Below are positions 15,796 to 23,889 of a stretch of 45,377 nt of DNA, piece by piece. The notes below the pieces were generated by a model. It searched no databases and was not told where the DNA came from. It saw only the letters and a program-made list of their open reading frames with translations. The position numbers were made by a program, and so were the translations under genes. Position 1 is the stretch's first letter. Every line of letters begins with the position of its first letter. Source of the stretch: Candidatus Cloacimonadota bacterium (GTDB lineage: Bacteria; Cloacimonadota; Cloacimonadia; Cloacimonadales; TCS61); NCBI GenBank assembly GCA_016935235.1, contig JAFGRJ010000124.1, forward strand, positions 1-45,377, read 5' to 3'.

Positions 15796-17019
15796 TTAAT
15801 TTGCCTGATAGACTGATTTACCGGCTATCCAGACGGATTTTACCCTAAATTTATCTCCCAGAAAGAGAAGATCGGAAAGGAGGTCTTCCTTGCTTTTCTG
15901 TGCCAGGTCGGGTATCTCGATAAAAGTAAGGTCAGCTTCCTTGCCAGCAATGATAGAACCCAGATGATCATCTTTTCCCAATGATGCTGCTCCGGCCAGA
16001 GTAGCTCTATAGAAAGCCTCGCTGGGAGTGACTGTCTGTTCTGGTTGGCGATAATTGTACATTTTCATGGTATTCAGCATTGAAAGGGAGGTGCCAGCGC
16101 CGACATCGGTTCCCAGGGCGAAAGCGATTCCGGCTTTTTTTATCTTGTCCAGGGGGAAAGTACCGCTCTTCAGGAAGAAATTTGAGTCAGGGCAGTGGAT
16201 AATCTTGCTGTTATGATTCCTGATAATTTTCAACTCTGCTTCTTCCATGTGAATAGCATGTGCCAGAAGTGTCCGGGAATGCAGCAGATTGTGTGCTTCA
16301 TAGACTTCGGCGTAATTACGGAAATTCGGAAAAAGCTCTCTGACCATTTTGATTTCCTGCAGGTTCTCGGAAATATGGGTTTGGATGAAGATATTGTTTT
16401 TCGTGGTAAAATCGCCGACCATGTGCAGCAAACGGCTGGAACAGACCGGTGCGAAGCGTGGTGAGAAGGCGTATTCCAGCAGGGGTGTTGCTTTATGCCA
16501 GCGCTCGCAAAGAGTAACACTTTCCTGAAAGGACTGGTCAGTATTTTCCTGCAGGTGGTATGAGTTACTGTTGTCCATCATGGTTTTGCCCATGATGATC
16601 CGTACACCCATTTCAGACGCAGTCTGGAAAGCTATATTACAGGCAGCGAAGAAAGGGGCTGTATAGATAACGGCAGTGGTGGTTCCATTTCTTATTAATT
16701 CATGGAAGAAATCAATACTGATCTGATGGGCAAAATCCAGGTTTTGTGATTTATTCTCTTCGGAAAAAATATGGTCTCTCAACCAGGGCATAAGGCTGGC
16801 ACTGAATCTGCCCCGGGAATGCAACTGGGAAAGATGCACATGAGCATCAATAAATCCTGGCAAACAGAGGTAACCGGAGAGATCGATGTAATCAGGTTCC
16901 GGGCAGTGGGTAATGATCTGTTCTATGCGGGAGCCGGTTATTTTAATGTAAGTGTGCGGGAGATATTCGGTCTGTTCTGGGTCAAGAGGATTCAGAATAT
17001 TGGTTTTAAGCAGTGGCAT
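15796..17019 (-). CDS. guaD: Guanine deaminase (amidohydrolase superfamily)
   Basis: Hydrolyses guanine to xanthine and ammonia. The metal-binding amidohydrolase signature is DAHVHLSQLHSRGRF with His60 and His62; other expected residues are His215 and Glu218 in THISE, His254 in LAHAIH and Asp305 in GTDVGAGTSLS. The guanine-deaminase-specific phrases SPRFAPVCS (186-194) and CPDSNFFLKSG (276-286) are present, favouring this call over other ATZ/TRZ amidohydrolases. At 407 residues it is slightly short for the family. The ATG lies inside the end of the CNNM gene (14-nt overlap), so both are co-transcribed. It fits a purine-salvaging or purine-fermenting anaerobe. Confidence 0.9.
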   Translation of the reverse strand: MPLLKTNILNPLDPEQTEYLPHTYIKITGSRIEQIITHCPEPDYIDLSGYLCLPGFIDAHVHLSQLHSRGRFSASLMPWLRDHIFSEENKSQNLDFAHQISIDFFHELIRNGTTTAVIYTAPFFAACNIAFQTASEMGVRIIMGKTMMDNSNSYHLQENTDQSFQESVTLCERWHKATPLLEYAFSPRFAPVCSSRLLHMVGDFTTKNNIFIQTHISENLQEIKMVRELFPNFRNYAEVYEAHNLLHSRTLLAHAIHMEEAELKIIRNHNSKIIHCPDSNFFLKSGTFPLDKIKKAGIAFALGTDVGAGTSLSMLNTMKMYNYRQPEQTVTPSEAFYRATLAGAASLGKDDHLGSIIAGKEADLTFIEIPDLAQKSKEDLLSDLLFLGDKFRVKSVWIAGKSVYQAN

Positions 17020-18277
17020 CAGGTTCTTTTTCCTGGCGGGTCATTTCTACTTTCATGATTTTGGTGCTGGTTGCCTGAACTATTTTGATTTCCCATTCGT
17101 TGATTTTAATGTTAGTATTGCGCGCCGGAATTTTGGCCAGTCTGTCAATAATCAAACCAGCAATGGTTTCGTAGTCTCCTTCTGGAAGGTTCATTTCGTA
17201 TTCATCGTTGAGAAAATCAATCTCGACAAAACCCTGCACCAGAAAAGTATTATCATCAAGTTTCTCGATCTCGCTGGTGGTGGTGTCGTATTCATCCTGG
17301 ATTTCCCCGACAATTTCCTCCAGGATGTCTTCCACTGTGACCAGTCCCGCCGTGCCCCCGAAGGAATCGACAATTATCGCTATACTGATCTTGTGGTTCT
17401 GCATCTGGCTCAGCAGTTTGTTAACATCCATTGCTTCTGGAGCGAAATAAGCTTTGCGCATGAAATCCTTGGCGGTGAGATTATTGGTGGTGGTGGTACT
17501 TTTAAGTAGGTCATAGATGATCAGAATGCCTGTTATGGAATCCAGGTCCTGGTCATAAACAGGGAACCTTGTATATCCTTCTTTCTTGGCTACTTCGATC
17601 ACCTTTTCCAGAGGCATATCCTGGGGGAGGGCAACGATTTCCGTGCGATGAATCATCACATTTTCAGCCTTCAGTTCGCTGAATTCCAGGGCTTCTTCCA
17701 GCATCTCCCGCTGATGAGCATGCAGAATACCGTCATCTTCCGTCTGGGTAAGCATGTAGGATATATCTTCCCTGCTGATGAGGTGATATCCGGGTTGATT
17801 GGGGAGTTTAAAGAGTTTCAGGAGGAAACTGTTCAGCAAGGCTACGATTTTCACAAAAGGTCGCAGCAGCAGGTGCAGCAGATTCAGAAGCGGGAAGAAG
17901 CGCGGCACAATTGTATTTGGTTTTTCCCGGCATACAGCTTTAGGGATTATTTCTGCGAAAATAAGCAGGATCCCGGCCAGGATCAGACTACCCATTTCCT
18001 CGGAAATACCTTTCAAACCGTGTTGTCGGAGGTAATTGAGCAGGTAGATGCTCAGTGATGAGACAATGACTACGGATATATTTGTTCCGAATAAAGTGGT
18101 ACCGAATAACCGGTCAGGATTCTCCAGGAAGTTCAGAATCTGTTTCTTTTTACCACTGTCCTTGGCATCCTGTTCCAGTTTTAACCTGTCGACGGAAATC
18201 AGTCCCGTTTCCATTCCGGAGAAAAAACCAGCCAGAAGGAAAAAAATAACAATAATAAAAATCGAAACGATAATCAT
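17006..18277 (-). CDS. CNNM/CorC-HlyC family membrane protein with CBS pair
   Basis: A 423-residue inner-membrane protein. The CNNM (DUF21) transmembrane domain covers about 1-185, with the family phrases GFFSGMETGLISVDRLKLEQ and FAEIIPKAV. A CBS-domain pair follows (about 200-325, with MIHRTEIVALP, GYTRFPVY, GGTAGLVTVEDILEEIVGEI), then a CorC/HlyC domain (about 345-415). Relatives export or regulate Mg2+ or other cations; the old annotation as haemolysin is misleading. The ATG directly abuts the prfA stop (TGAATG), with no spacer. It overlaps guaD by 14 nt. Confidence 0.93.
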   Translation of the reverse strand: MIIVSIFIIVIFFLLAGFFSGMETGLISVDRLKLEQDAKDSGKKKQILNFLENPDRLFGTTLFGTNISVVIVSSLSIYLLNYLRQHGLKGISEEMGSLILAGILLIFAEIIPKAVCREKPNTIVPRFFPLLNLLHLLLRPFVKIVALLNSFLLKLFKLPNQPGYHLISREDISYMLTQTEDDGILHAHQREMLEEALEFSELKAENVMIHRTEIVALPQDMPLEKVIEVAKKEGYTRFPVYDQDLDSITGILIIYDLLKSTTTTNNLTAKDFMRKAYFAPEAMDVNKLLSQMQNHKISIAIIVDSFGGTAGLVTVEDILEEIVGEIQDEYDTTTSEIEKLDDNTFLVQGFVEIDFLNDEYEMNLPEGDYETIAGLIIDRLAKIPARNTNIKINEWEIKIVQATSTKIMKVEMTRQEKEPDATA

Positions 18278-19345
18278 TCAGTTATTGACTTTCTCGTTCT
18301 TATAAGCTAATTTCACTGCCTCGATGAATTCATCGATTTCACCGGCAAGAATGGAATTAAGTTTATACGATGTCAAATTTATTCTGTGATCGGTAACGCG
18401 GGATTGCGGGAAATTGTAGGTCCTGATCTTGGCGCTGCGGTCACCTGTACCAACCTGTGCCCGGCGGGAACGGGCAATCTCGGCTTCTTTCCTGGAAATC
18501 TCGATATCCAGAAGTCTGGAGCGCAAAACCTTGAGGGCTTTGTTTTTATTCTTTAACTGTGATTTCTCATCCTGGCATGTTACTACCAGCCCGGAAGGAA
18601 GGTGGGTTATCCGTACCGCGGAATCAGTTGTATTAACACTCTGGCCACCATGTCCGGTAGAACGGTAGACATCTATTTTCAGGTCCTTCTCATCGATCTC
18701 CACCTCAACTTCGTCTGCTTCCGGCAGAACTGCAACGCTGACGGCGGAAGTGTGAATACGTCCCTGGGATTCGGTTTCCGGAACTCTTTGTACGCGATGC
18801 ACTCCACTTTCAAAGCGCATGGTGCCATATACGTTTTCTCCTGTGAGTGAAAAAATAATTTCCTTGAATCCTCCCACTCCTGTGGGATTGGATGATATAA
18901 CCGTAAGACGCCAGCCCTTCTTTTCAGCGAAGTAGGAATACATCCGGTAAAGGTCGGAAACGAACAGTGCTGCTTCCTCTCCTCCTGTACCAGCACGGAT
19001 CTCCATGATTACGTCCTTTTCGTCATTGGGGTCTCTGGGAAGAAGCAACCCCTTCAGTTTCTCCGTCGCTTCGTTCAGAGTATCCCGAAGTTCACGAATC
19101 TCTTCCTCCGCCAGGTCGATCAATTCCTGATCCTCTTCGGTCTTGATCAGCTTCAGATTATCTTCTATTCTGGAATTTATTTCAGAAATTCCTTCATAGC
19201 ATTTGAGAATTTCTTCCAGTTCCCTGAAACGGCGACTTATTCTGCGATAATAACGCTGATCGGCTATATTGGCCGGATTGCAGATCTTTTCACGCAATTG
19301 ATCGTATTCCAATTGCATGTCATTTATTTTCTTGATGTTAATCAT
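18278..19345 (-). CDS. prfA: Peptide chain release factor 1
   Basis: Recognises UAA and UAG stop codons and triggers peptide release. The 355-residue protein has the RF1 anticodon-mimic motif PxT as PET (189-191, in [10 protein letters not shown]) and the catalytic GGQ (233-235, in [15 protein letters not shown]). RF2-type SPF is absent, so RF1 is certain. The gene starts 5 nt after the yqhQ stop, without a clear ribosome-binding site, so coupled translation is likely. The order rpmE-yqhQ-prfA is a common bacterial arrangement; prmC, which methylates the GGQ glutamine and usually follows prfA, is replaced here by the CNNM gene. Confidence 0.97.
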   Translation of the reverse strand: MINIKKINDMQLEYDQLREKICNPANIADQRYYRRISRRFRELEEILKCYEGISEINSRIEDNLKLIKTEEDQELIDLAEEEIRELRDTLNEATEKLKGLLLPRDPNDEKDVIMEIRAGTGGEEAALFVSDLYRMYSYFAEKKGWRLTVISSNPTGVGGFKEIIFSLTGENVYGTMRFESGVHRVQRVPETESQGRIHTSAVSVAVLPEADEVEVEIDEKDLKIDVYRSTGHGGQSVNTTDSAVRITHLPSGLVVTCQDEKSQLKNKNKALKVLRSRLLDIEISRKEAEIARSRRAQVGTGDRSAKIRTYNFPQSRVTDHRINLTSYKLNSILAGEIDEFIEAVKLAYKNEKVNN

Positions 19346-19350
19346 AGGAA

Positions 19351-20298
19351 TTAAAGATACTTGATCTTCTCCTGTGCTGCGGGTTCTATCTCAAGGGCGC
19401 ATTGCATAGCTATTACAGCCACTTCGACCTGCTTGTCATCAGGAGGTTGAGTGGTTATTTTCTGCAGGATAAGACCTGGTGCAGTGATAACCTTGACCAG
19501 AGGATGGTTGATATTACGGGAAGAAAGTTTTAACAATTCATAAGATAAGCCCGAGATCAGCGGTATCAGTAGAAGGTGATATCCCAGCCTGACGAATACC
19601 TGCGGATATCCCCAGAAAGCAGTTACCAGGGTGTCAACTATGGAGAATACAGCAATCGAGATAAGCAATACCAGAAAAATGAAACTGGTTCCGCAACGGG
19701 GATGCCTGGTCGTGAATCTCTGGATCTCTCCGGGAACAAGCCTGCAACCATTCTCATAAGCGTACACTGATTTATGTTCTGCTCCATGGTACTGGAAGAT
19801 TCTATTGATATCCTTAAGCTTGCTGATCAGCCAGATATATACAATGAAGAAGATGATACGGATTGATCCAGCCAGCAGATTGAAATAAAGGTTCCCTTTG
19901 CTCAACCGTAACCACTCGGTTAACTGGTAGGGAAGATAGGCAAAAAGGAGAAAAGCCAGTCCGAAAGCCAGCACGAAACTGAGGATTTCCTGGAATTTTT
20001 CCCTGCTGTCAGATTTTTTTATCTGCCTGTTTTTATCCTCGTTATCCATTTCATAGCGGGATACTGAAAAACTGAGGCTTTTGAAACCGATAATAAGCAT
20101 TTCCACAAGGGAAACAAATCCTCTGATCACCGGTAGAGCCAATATTCGCTTTTTCCTGGTAATGCTCTGGAATTTCTCCCGATGAACTTCTATCGTATCA
20201 TCCTTCCGCCTTACAGCAGTGGCTATGTAGTCAGGACCACGCATCATCACTCCCTCGATTACTGCCTGTCCCCCGATCTGAATTTCTTTCTTACTCAT
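19351..20298 (-). CDS. yqhQ: DUF1385 / YqhQ family membrane protein
   Basis: A 315-residue membrane protein. Family landmarks are [15 protein letters not shown] at the N-terminus, [17 protein letters not shown] (about 165-181) and [11 protein letters not shown] (198-208), with hydrophobic segments near 55-75, 105-125, 140-160, 205-235 and 235-255. The biochemical function is unknown. It is usually encoded between rpmE and prfA, as here. The ribosome-binding region is poor and lies 10 nt after the hairpin that follows rpmE, so expression may depend on read-through of that hairpin. Confidence 0.92.
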   Translation of the reverse strand: MSKKEIQIGGQAVIEGVMMRGPDYIATAVRRKDDTIEVHREKFQSITRKKRILALPVIRGFVSLVEMLIIGFKSLSFSVSRYEMDNEDKNRQIKKSDSREKFQEILSFVLAFGLAFLLFAYLPYQLTEWLRLSKGNLYFNLLAGSIRIIFFIVYIWLISKLKDINRIFQYHGAEHKSVYAYENGCRLVPGEIQRFTTRHPRCGTSFIFLVLLISIAVFSIVDTLVTAFWGYPQVFVRLGYHLLLIPLISGLSYELLKLSSRNINHPLVKVITAPGLILQKITTQPPDDKQVEVAVIAMQCALEIEPAAQEKIKYL

Positions 20299-20307
20299 AA
20301 TGTCTTC

Positions 20308-20351
20308 TTAAAAAAAACGCACCACAAACCATATTGATGATTTTGTGGTGC
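20308..20351 (-). terminator. Hairpin with T tract between rpmE and yqhQ (terminator or attenuator)
   Basis: On the minus strand the 10-bp stem GCACCACAAA / TTTGTGGTGC (20351-20342 and 20328-20319) has a 13-nt loop and is followed by G and a run of seven or more T. It has the form of an intrinsic terminator, but yqhQ begins only 10 nt after it, so it probably reduces rather than abolishes transcription into yqhQ-prfA. Confidence 0.8.
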
Positions 20352-20367
20352 AAAAAGGTTTAAGATA

Positions 20368-20577
20368 CTAGTTATCGTTTTCTACACTGTATTTTTTATG
20401 GAATTTCTCTACCCGCCCAGCTTTGGCAACAGCTCTCTGTTTTCCTGTATAGAAAGGGTGGCACTCGGAACAAATCTCAACTTTCAGTTCGGAACTGGTG
20501 GATCTGGTTTCGAAAGTATTCCCGCAGGCACAGGTTACCTTAACTTTCTCATATTTGGGATGAATACCCTTTTTCAT
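20368..20577 (-). CDS. rpmE: 50S ribosomal protein L31, zinc-binding type
   Basis: A 69-residue ribosomal protein starting [10 protein letters not shown]. It is the zinc-containing C+ form, with Cys16, Cys18, Cys36 and Cys39 (VTCACGN and ICSECH), followed by the FYTGKQR motif. It lies first in rpmE-yqhQ-prfA and is separated from yqhQ by a terminator-like hairpin, which would allow rpmE to be made in excess. A TTGACA box lies about 65 nt upstream. Confidence 0.97.
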   Translation of the reverse strand: MKKGIHPKYEKVKVTCACGNTFETRSTSSELKVEICSECHPFYTGKQRAVAKAGRVEKFHKKYSVENDN

Positions 20578-20642
20578 TTCATTTCTCCTGATTTTTACAA
20601 TTCATTAACAGCTTGATGCAGTTTTTTTTCTGCCATGCATAC

Positions 20643-20648
20643 TGTCAA
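20643..20648 (-). promoter_or_regulatory. Candidate -35 box upstream of rpmE
   Basis: TTGACA on the minus strand in the gap between the DJ-1 gene and rpmE. No TATAAT-like element stands 16-18 nt downstream; that position is A-rich. A weak bulged hairpin (ATGGCAG / CTGCAT with an A8 loop) follows in the leader. Confidence 0.35.
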
Positions 20649-20668
20649 TTATTTTGTAGATTCCGGGA

Positions 20669-21220
20669 TTATCTTATTAACATGGGATTACTTACTTTTT
20701 CTGCCATCTGTTTCCCGAAAAGAAGCTCGATCAGGGTAACAGCAAATTCCAGAACAGTGCCTGGACCGCGACTGGTTATGCAATTTCCGTCTACCACGAC
20801 CCTGTCGGCAATCAGGTCAGCATCGATCAATTTATCTGTCAGAGCAGGATGGACCGTAGCCTTCTTCCCCCTGAGTAAACCATGATGCTGCAGGACAACA
20901 ACCGGAGAAGCGCATATAGCAGCGTACAGCCGGTTGGACTTAGCCTGTTCCCGCAACAGCCTGGTCAAAGGTTCCGAATCCCGTAAATATTCTGCACCAG
21001 GCATTCCTCCGGGTAGAGCGATAAGGTCATATTTTTCCCCGAGACAGTCTGTCAGTTTCCTGTCTGCGGTTATCTTCAGGCCCCGGGAGGCAGTTATCTG
21101 CAGGCCCTGGACTGAAGCAATTGTCACTTCCGCCCCGGCCCGGCGTAATGTGTCTACTATGCCGACGATTTCAATATCCTCGGAACCATTGGCAACCGGG
21201 ACAAGCACTTTTTTTCTCAT
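20669..21220 (-). CDS. DJ-1/PfpI (YajL-like) family protein
   Basis: A 183-residue class-I glutamine-amidotransferase-like protein. The nucleophile Cys103 lies in the elbow AAICASPVVVL, with the conserved Glu near 14-17 (NGSEDIE) and the PGGMPGAEYLRDS strand-turn. It belongs to the YajL/DJ-1 branch; members have been linked to oxidative-stress protection and to glyoxal or protein deglycation, the latter disputed. Exact substrate unknown. The start at 21220 follows GGAGG by about 6 nt; the earlier ATG at 21280 would put an inverted repeat into the coding part and is rejected. Confidence 0.92.
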   Translation of the reverse strand: MRKKVLVPVANGSEDIEIVGIVDTLRRAGAEVTIASVQGLQITASRGLKITADRKLTDCLGEKYDLIALPGGMPGAEYLRDSEPLTRLLREQAKSNRLYAAICASPVVVLQHHGLLRGKKATVHPALTDKLIDADLIADRVVVDGNCITSRGPGTVLEFAVTLIELLFGKQMAEKVSNPMLIR

Positions 21221-21239
21221 CAGTACCCTCCTCACTGAA

Positions 21240-21265
21240 ACTGCCTGAAAATACGGGCAGGCAGT
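21240..21265 (-). promoter_or_regulatory. Leader hairpin upstream of the DJ-1 family gene
   Basis: A perfect 8-bp inverted repeat ACTGCCTG / CAGGCAGT with a 10-nt loop lies just before the ribosome-binding site of the DJ-1 gene. It has no T tract, so it is more likely an operator or RNA structure than a terminator. The rest of the 196-nt gap (21221-21416) also holds the 11-nt palindrome GACAGACTGTC (21370-21380) and nothing else I can identify. Confidence 0.35.
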
Positions 21266-21416
21266 CTGATAAAATAACATTTTTCGAAAGGAATACCAGG
21301 ATTAAAGAAAGAAACAATCTATTTCATCGAGTTTTTATTATGCTCATGTCTGAGGTGATTAATGTAACTGACAGACTGTCCCTGCATGGCTGGGGATGTT
21401 GCTACTCCAGAGGTTA

Positions 21417-22490
21417 TCATTCATCCAGGTCAATCAGCCGGTAGGATTTGTTTCCCAGGTTGATCTTGCTGGCATATTCGATCTGATTTTTCCCACTGAC
21501 GGAATTCACCTGCAGAAAGGTGTCATCACTCTTGTAATGTTTATCAACAAGGTCATGGCTGGCTTTTTCAATGGCAACGATGTCGGTTGATGCCAGAATG
21601 CATATATCTTCCATGAAGGGGGGGCGGGAGCGGCTGCTGCAGTCACAGTGAGTTGTGATATTTGCCAGTACGTTTATATAGACAGTATTGTAGTTATCAG
21701 ACACTCCTTTGGCATATTCCACCAGCCTCTCCAGGAATACACTGCGGGAAGTGCTGTTCCAGGGGACACCGAAAGCTCGCACCGGGCATATACCTATACA
21801 GGTTCCGCAGCCGATGCACTTATCAGGATCTATGACCAGGGGGTTAAGAGAGATGGCATTTCCGGGGCACTGGTCGACACAGATACCACACAGGATACAA
21901 GCATCGGGATTATAGACGGGGATAGTGGAAGCGTGCAAAGCCATTTTCCCGGCGATTGAAGCCAGCCCCATGGAGGTATTCTTGATGGCACCCCCGAATC
22001 CGCTCAACCCGTGACCCTTGAAATGAGAAAAAATTATGAAACTGTCATAATCATCCATGTGACTGCCTACTTTGATCTCGTGGTAGTGGTTCAGGTTGAC
22101 CGGAATAACCTTTTCTCCTTCAGAATCGAGGATGTCAATAGGAGCAAAATCAAAACCATGATCAATGGCCAGCTTGATATGACTATCAGTATACCTTCTT
22201 TTTCCTACATAGAGGACATTAGTCTCCACCAGAGTAGCATCCAGTTTCAGCACCAGGTCCTTCACCAGTTCCGGTTTCAGATAGGTCTCATTCCCTTCCT
22301 CTCCGAAATGCACCTTTATGGCAACCTTGCCCGTAACTTCTGCAGATATTTTCTCAAATACCTTCAGTACGCCCTCAGGAGAAATATCACTGGTAAAAAA
22401 TACTTCCGCGGGTTCAGGTTTTTCCACTCCGATAAGCAGCAGAAAAAACAGCACACAAATGATCATAACAACAATAGTAAGATTCTTCAT
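21417..22490 (-). CDS. DUF362 protein with two-cluster ferredoxin domain and N-terminal membrane anchor
   Basis: 357 residues. An N-terminal hydrophobic segment (about 4-21) acts as a signal anchor or uncleaved signal. The DUF362 domain surrounds a ferredoxin insertion with Cys198/201/204/208 and Cys225/228/231/235, enough for two [4Fe-4S] clusters; the phrase GHGLSGFGGAIKNTSMG (159-175) is typical of the family. A short run CDCSSRSRPPF follows later. The reaction is unknown; the clusters suggest electron transfer at the membrane. The family is common in anaerobes. It stands alone, 63 nt after the TIGR04076 gene, with a weak AGAGAGA ribosome-binding site. Confidence 0.88.
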   Translation of the reverse strand: MKNLTIVVMIICVLFFLLLIGVEKPEPAEVFFTSDISPEGVLKVFEKISAEVTGKVAIKVHFGEEGNETYLKPELVKDLVLKLDATLVETNVLYVGKRRYTDSHIKLAIDHGFDFAPIDILDSEGEKVIPVNLNHYHEIKVGSHMDDYDSFIIFSHFKGHGLSGFGGAIKNTSMGLASIAGKMALHASTIPVYNPDACILCGICVDQCPGNAISLNPLVIDPDKCIGCGTCIGICPVRAFGVPWNSTSRSVFLERLVEYAKGVSDNYNTVYINVLANITTHCDCSSRSRPPFMEDICILASTDIVAIEKASHDLVDKHYKSDDTFLQVNSVSGKNQIEYASKINLGNKSYRLIDLDE

Positions 22491-22553
22491 ATTGTCTCTC
22501 TTACCTTTTTAACAAAGATATAAGGTATTACCTCGGGAATTTTCTGTTCTCCA

Positions 22554-22886
22554 TCAAGGCTGGGAAAATTCCTCCTCAAGCCGGGTGAGTTTAAAAATCA
22601 CGGGGCGGAAACCGTCAGTGCAACAGGTAAGGGCAGTACCCTTCTCCTTCATCCATTCCAGATCCCCTCCGCTCATCACTGCAACCAGTTCCCGGTGAAT
22701 ATCCACCCATGCCCAGGCACAGAATCCGGGAGGCATGGTGTTGGCATTTTCCACCAGGAATTGCTGTCCCTCGTTGAATAGCTCGCAGGGTCCAAAACCC
22801 CTGTTCCGGTAATTGTCATTGAGGTAAAGTTCGATGAGATCAGGAGAAATTGTGCGTTTGACCACTGTGATCAGGCATTTATGCAT
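22554..22886 (-). CDS. TIGR04076 family protein
   Basis: A 110-residue protein matching the TIGR04076 pattern: the beginning MHKCLITVVKRT, FGPCELFNEGQQFLV (31-45), MPPGFCAWAWVDIH (51-64), and the ending GTALTCCTDGFRPVIFKL (82-99). The conserved cysteines (34, 56, 87, 88) suggest metal or cluster binding, but no function is established for the family. The ATG lies 8 nt inside the end of the PrsW gene, with AGAGGA at good spacing, so the two are co-translated. Confidence 0.88.
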   Translation of the reverse strand: MHKCLITVVKRTISPDLIELYLNDNYRNRGFGPCELFNEGQQFLVENANTMPPGFCAWAWVDIHRELVAVMSGGDLEWMKEKGTALTCCTDGFRPVIFKLTRLEEEFSQP

Positions 22887-23607
22887 GCAATTTCCTCTTC
22901 CAGTTGATTATGCTGCGGATATTGGTGTTAATGCGGCGAACAATCTGCAGGCGCATCCTGCTTTCTTCCTGCAGTGCTGTAGATATGTTTTTCTGGAGAG
23001 CAGCCCAGAGCAGGGCTATCAGGAGCAGTAATCCAGCAGAGGAATATATTTCCACGAAGCAGAGGAAATTGAACAGGGCATGAGAAATAATGGCGAGGAT
23101 GAGTCCAGTCAGGATTATGCCTTTCTTTTTATCAGAGGGAAGAAATTTTACTTTACCCAGGGCGTGACCCCAGAAGCCAGAGAACAGGGCGTGACCGGGT
23201 ACAGAAAGCAGGGAGCGGATCAGTACCACGTTGGAAAGGAGTTGCCTGGACACTTCGCTTACCCGGTACAGGTAGATGACATTTTCCAGTGAGGCAAAGC
23301 CCAGGGCAACAGCTGCTGCATAGATAATGCCATCCACTGGTTCATCGAAAGCCGGGTTGCTGAATAATCCTATCCTCACTGCCAGATATTTGGCGCTTTC
23401 TTCCAGAACGGGAGCGATAATCACTGCTCCCAGCAGATAGTTGAGTTTTAAAGGTAACTGGATAATGATAACGAGCAGAGCGGTCAGAATGCCCAGGAAA
23501 TAGGCTTTTATCAGCAATTTCTGCGGTTCTGGACGTAATTTGTCTTTTCGGATAAAATAAAGCAGCCAGTATATTCCGGGAGCAAAACCAAGGATCAGGT
23601 AGAACAT
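22879..23607 (-). CDS. PrsW family intramembrane glutamic protease
   Basis: A 242-residue polytopic membrane protein with the PrsW/CAAX-like motifs: EESAK (69-73), DEPVDGIIY (88-96) with SLENV and its Glu108, His139 in PGHALFSGFWG, and ISHALFN with His176 and Asn180. Together these make the membrane-embedded active site. In Bacillus, PrsW makes the first cut of the anti-sigma factor RsiW. No anti-sigma gene is obvious here, but a membrane protein with a cytoplasmic helix-turn-helix is encoded about 1.6 kb upstream in the same direction; a link is speculative. It starts 3 nt after the small unknown gene. Confidence 0.9.
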   Translation of the reverse strand: MFYLILGFAPGIYWLLYFIRKDKLRPEPQKLLIKAYFLGILTALLVIIIQLPLKLNYLLGAVIIAPVLEESAKYLAVRIGLFSNPAFDEPVDGIIYAAAVALGFASLENVIYLYRVSEVSRQLLSNVVLIRSLLSVPGHALFSGFWGHALGKVKFLPSDKKKGIILTGLILAIISHALFNFLCFVEIYSSAGLLLLIALLWAALQKNISTALQEESRMRLQIVRRINTNIRSIINWKRKLHA

Positions 23608-23610
23608 TCT

Positions 23611-23889
23611 TTACTCTCTGCTGAGATAGTAATTCTTACCAATGGCGCGTTTTATATCCAGTATCGTTTCATTGTCACGGAACATGTATTCTTCCAGCAG
23701 CAGATATTCCTCGTTATCGATTCTGCCATGATATCTGAACTGAAGCTCCTTCCAGTGGTGCTGATTCTGGATGTGTTCTGTATCGAGAACAAAATACTCC
23801 TTACAGATATCGCCCTCGATATTATCCAGTCGACAGGGGAATCTTTTTTTACTGGCGAGAATTTTTCTTATTACTTCCTGATCTGTCAT
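23611..23889 (-). CDS. Small protein of unknown function
   Basis: A 92-residue acidic, soluble protein with no motif that I recognise; it is rich in aromatic residues and has the acidic stretch NEEYLLLEEYMF. Support comes from position: it overlaps the end of the FAD-protein gene by 41 nt and is followed after 3 nt by the PrsW gene, so it fits a tight transcription unit. The ribosome-binding site is weak (GAGA directly before ATG). No function can be suggested. Confidence 0.6.
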   Translation of the reverse strand: MTDQEVIRKILASKKRFPCRLDNIEGDICKEYFVLDTEHIQNQHHWKELQFRYHGRIDNEEYLLLEEYMFRDNETILDIKRAIGKNYYLSRE

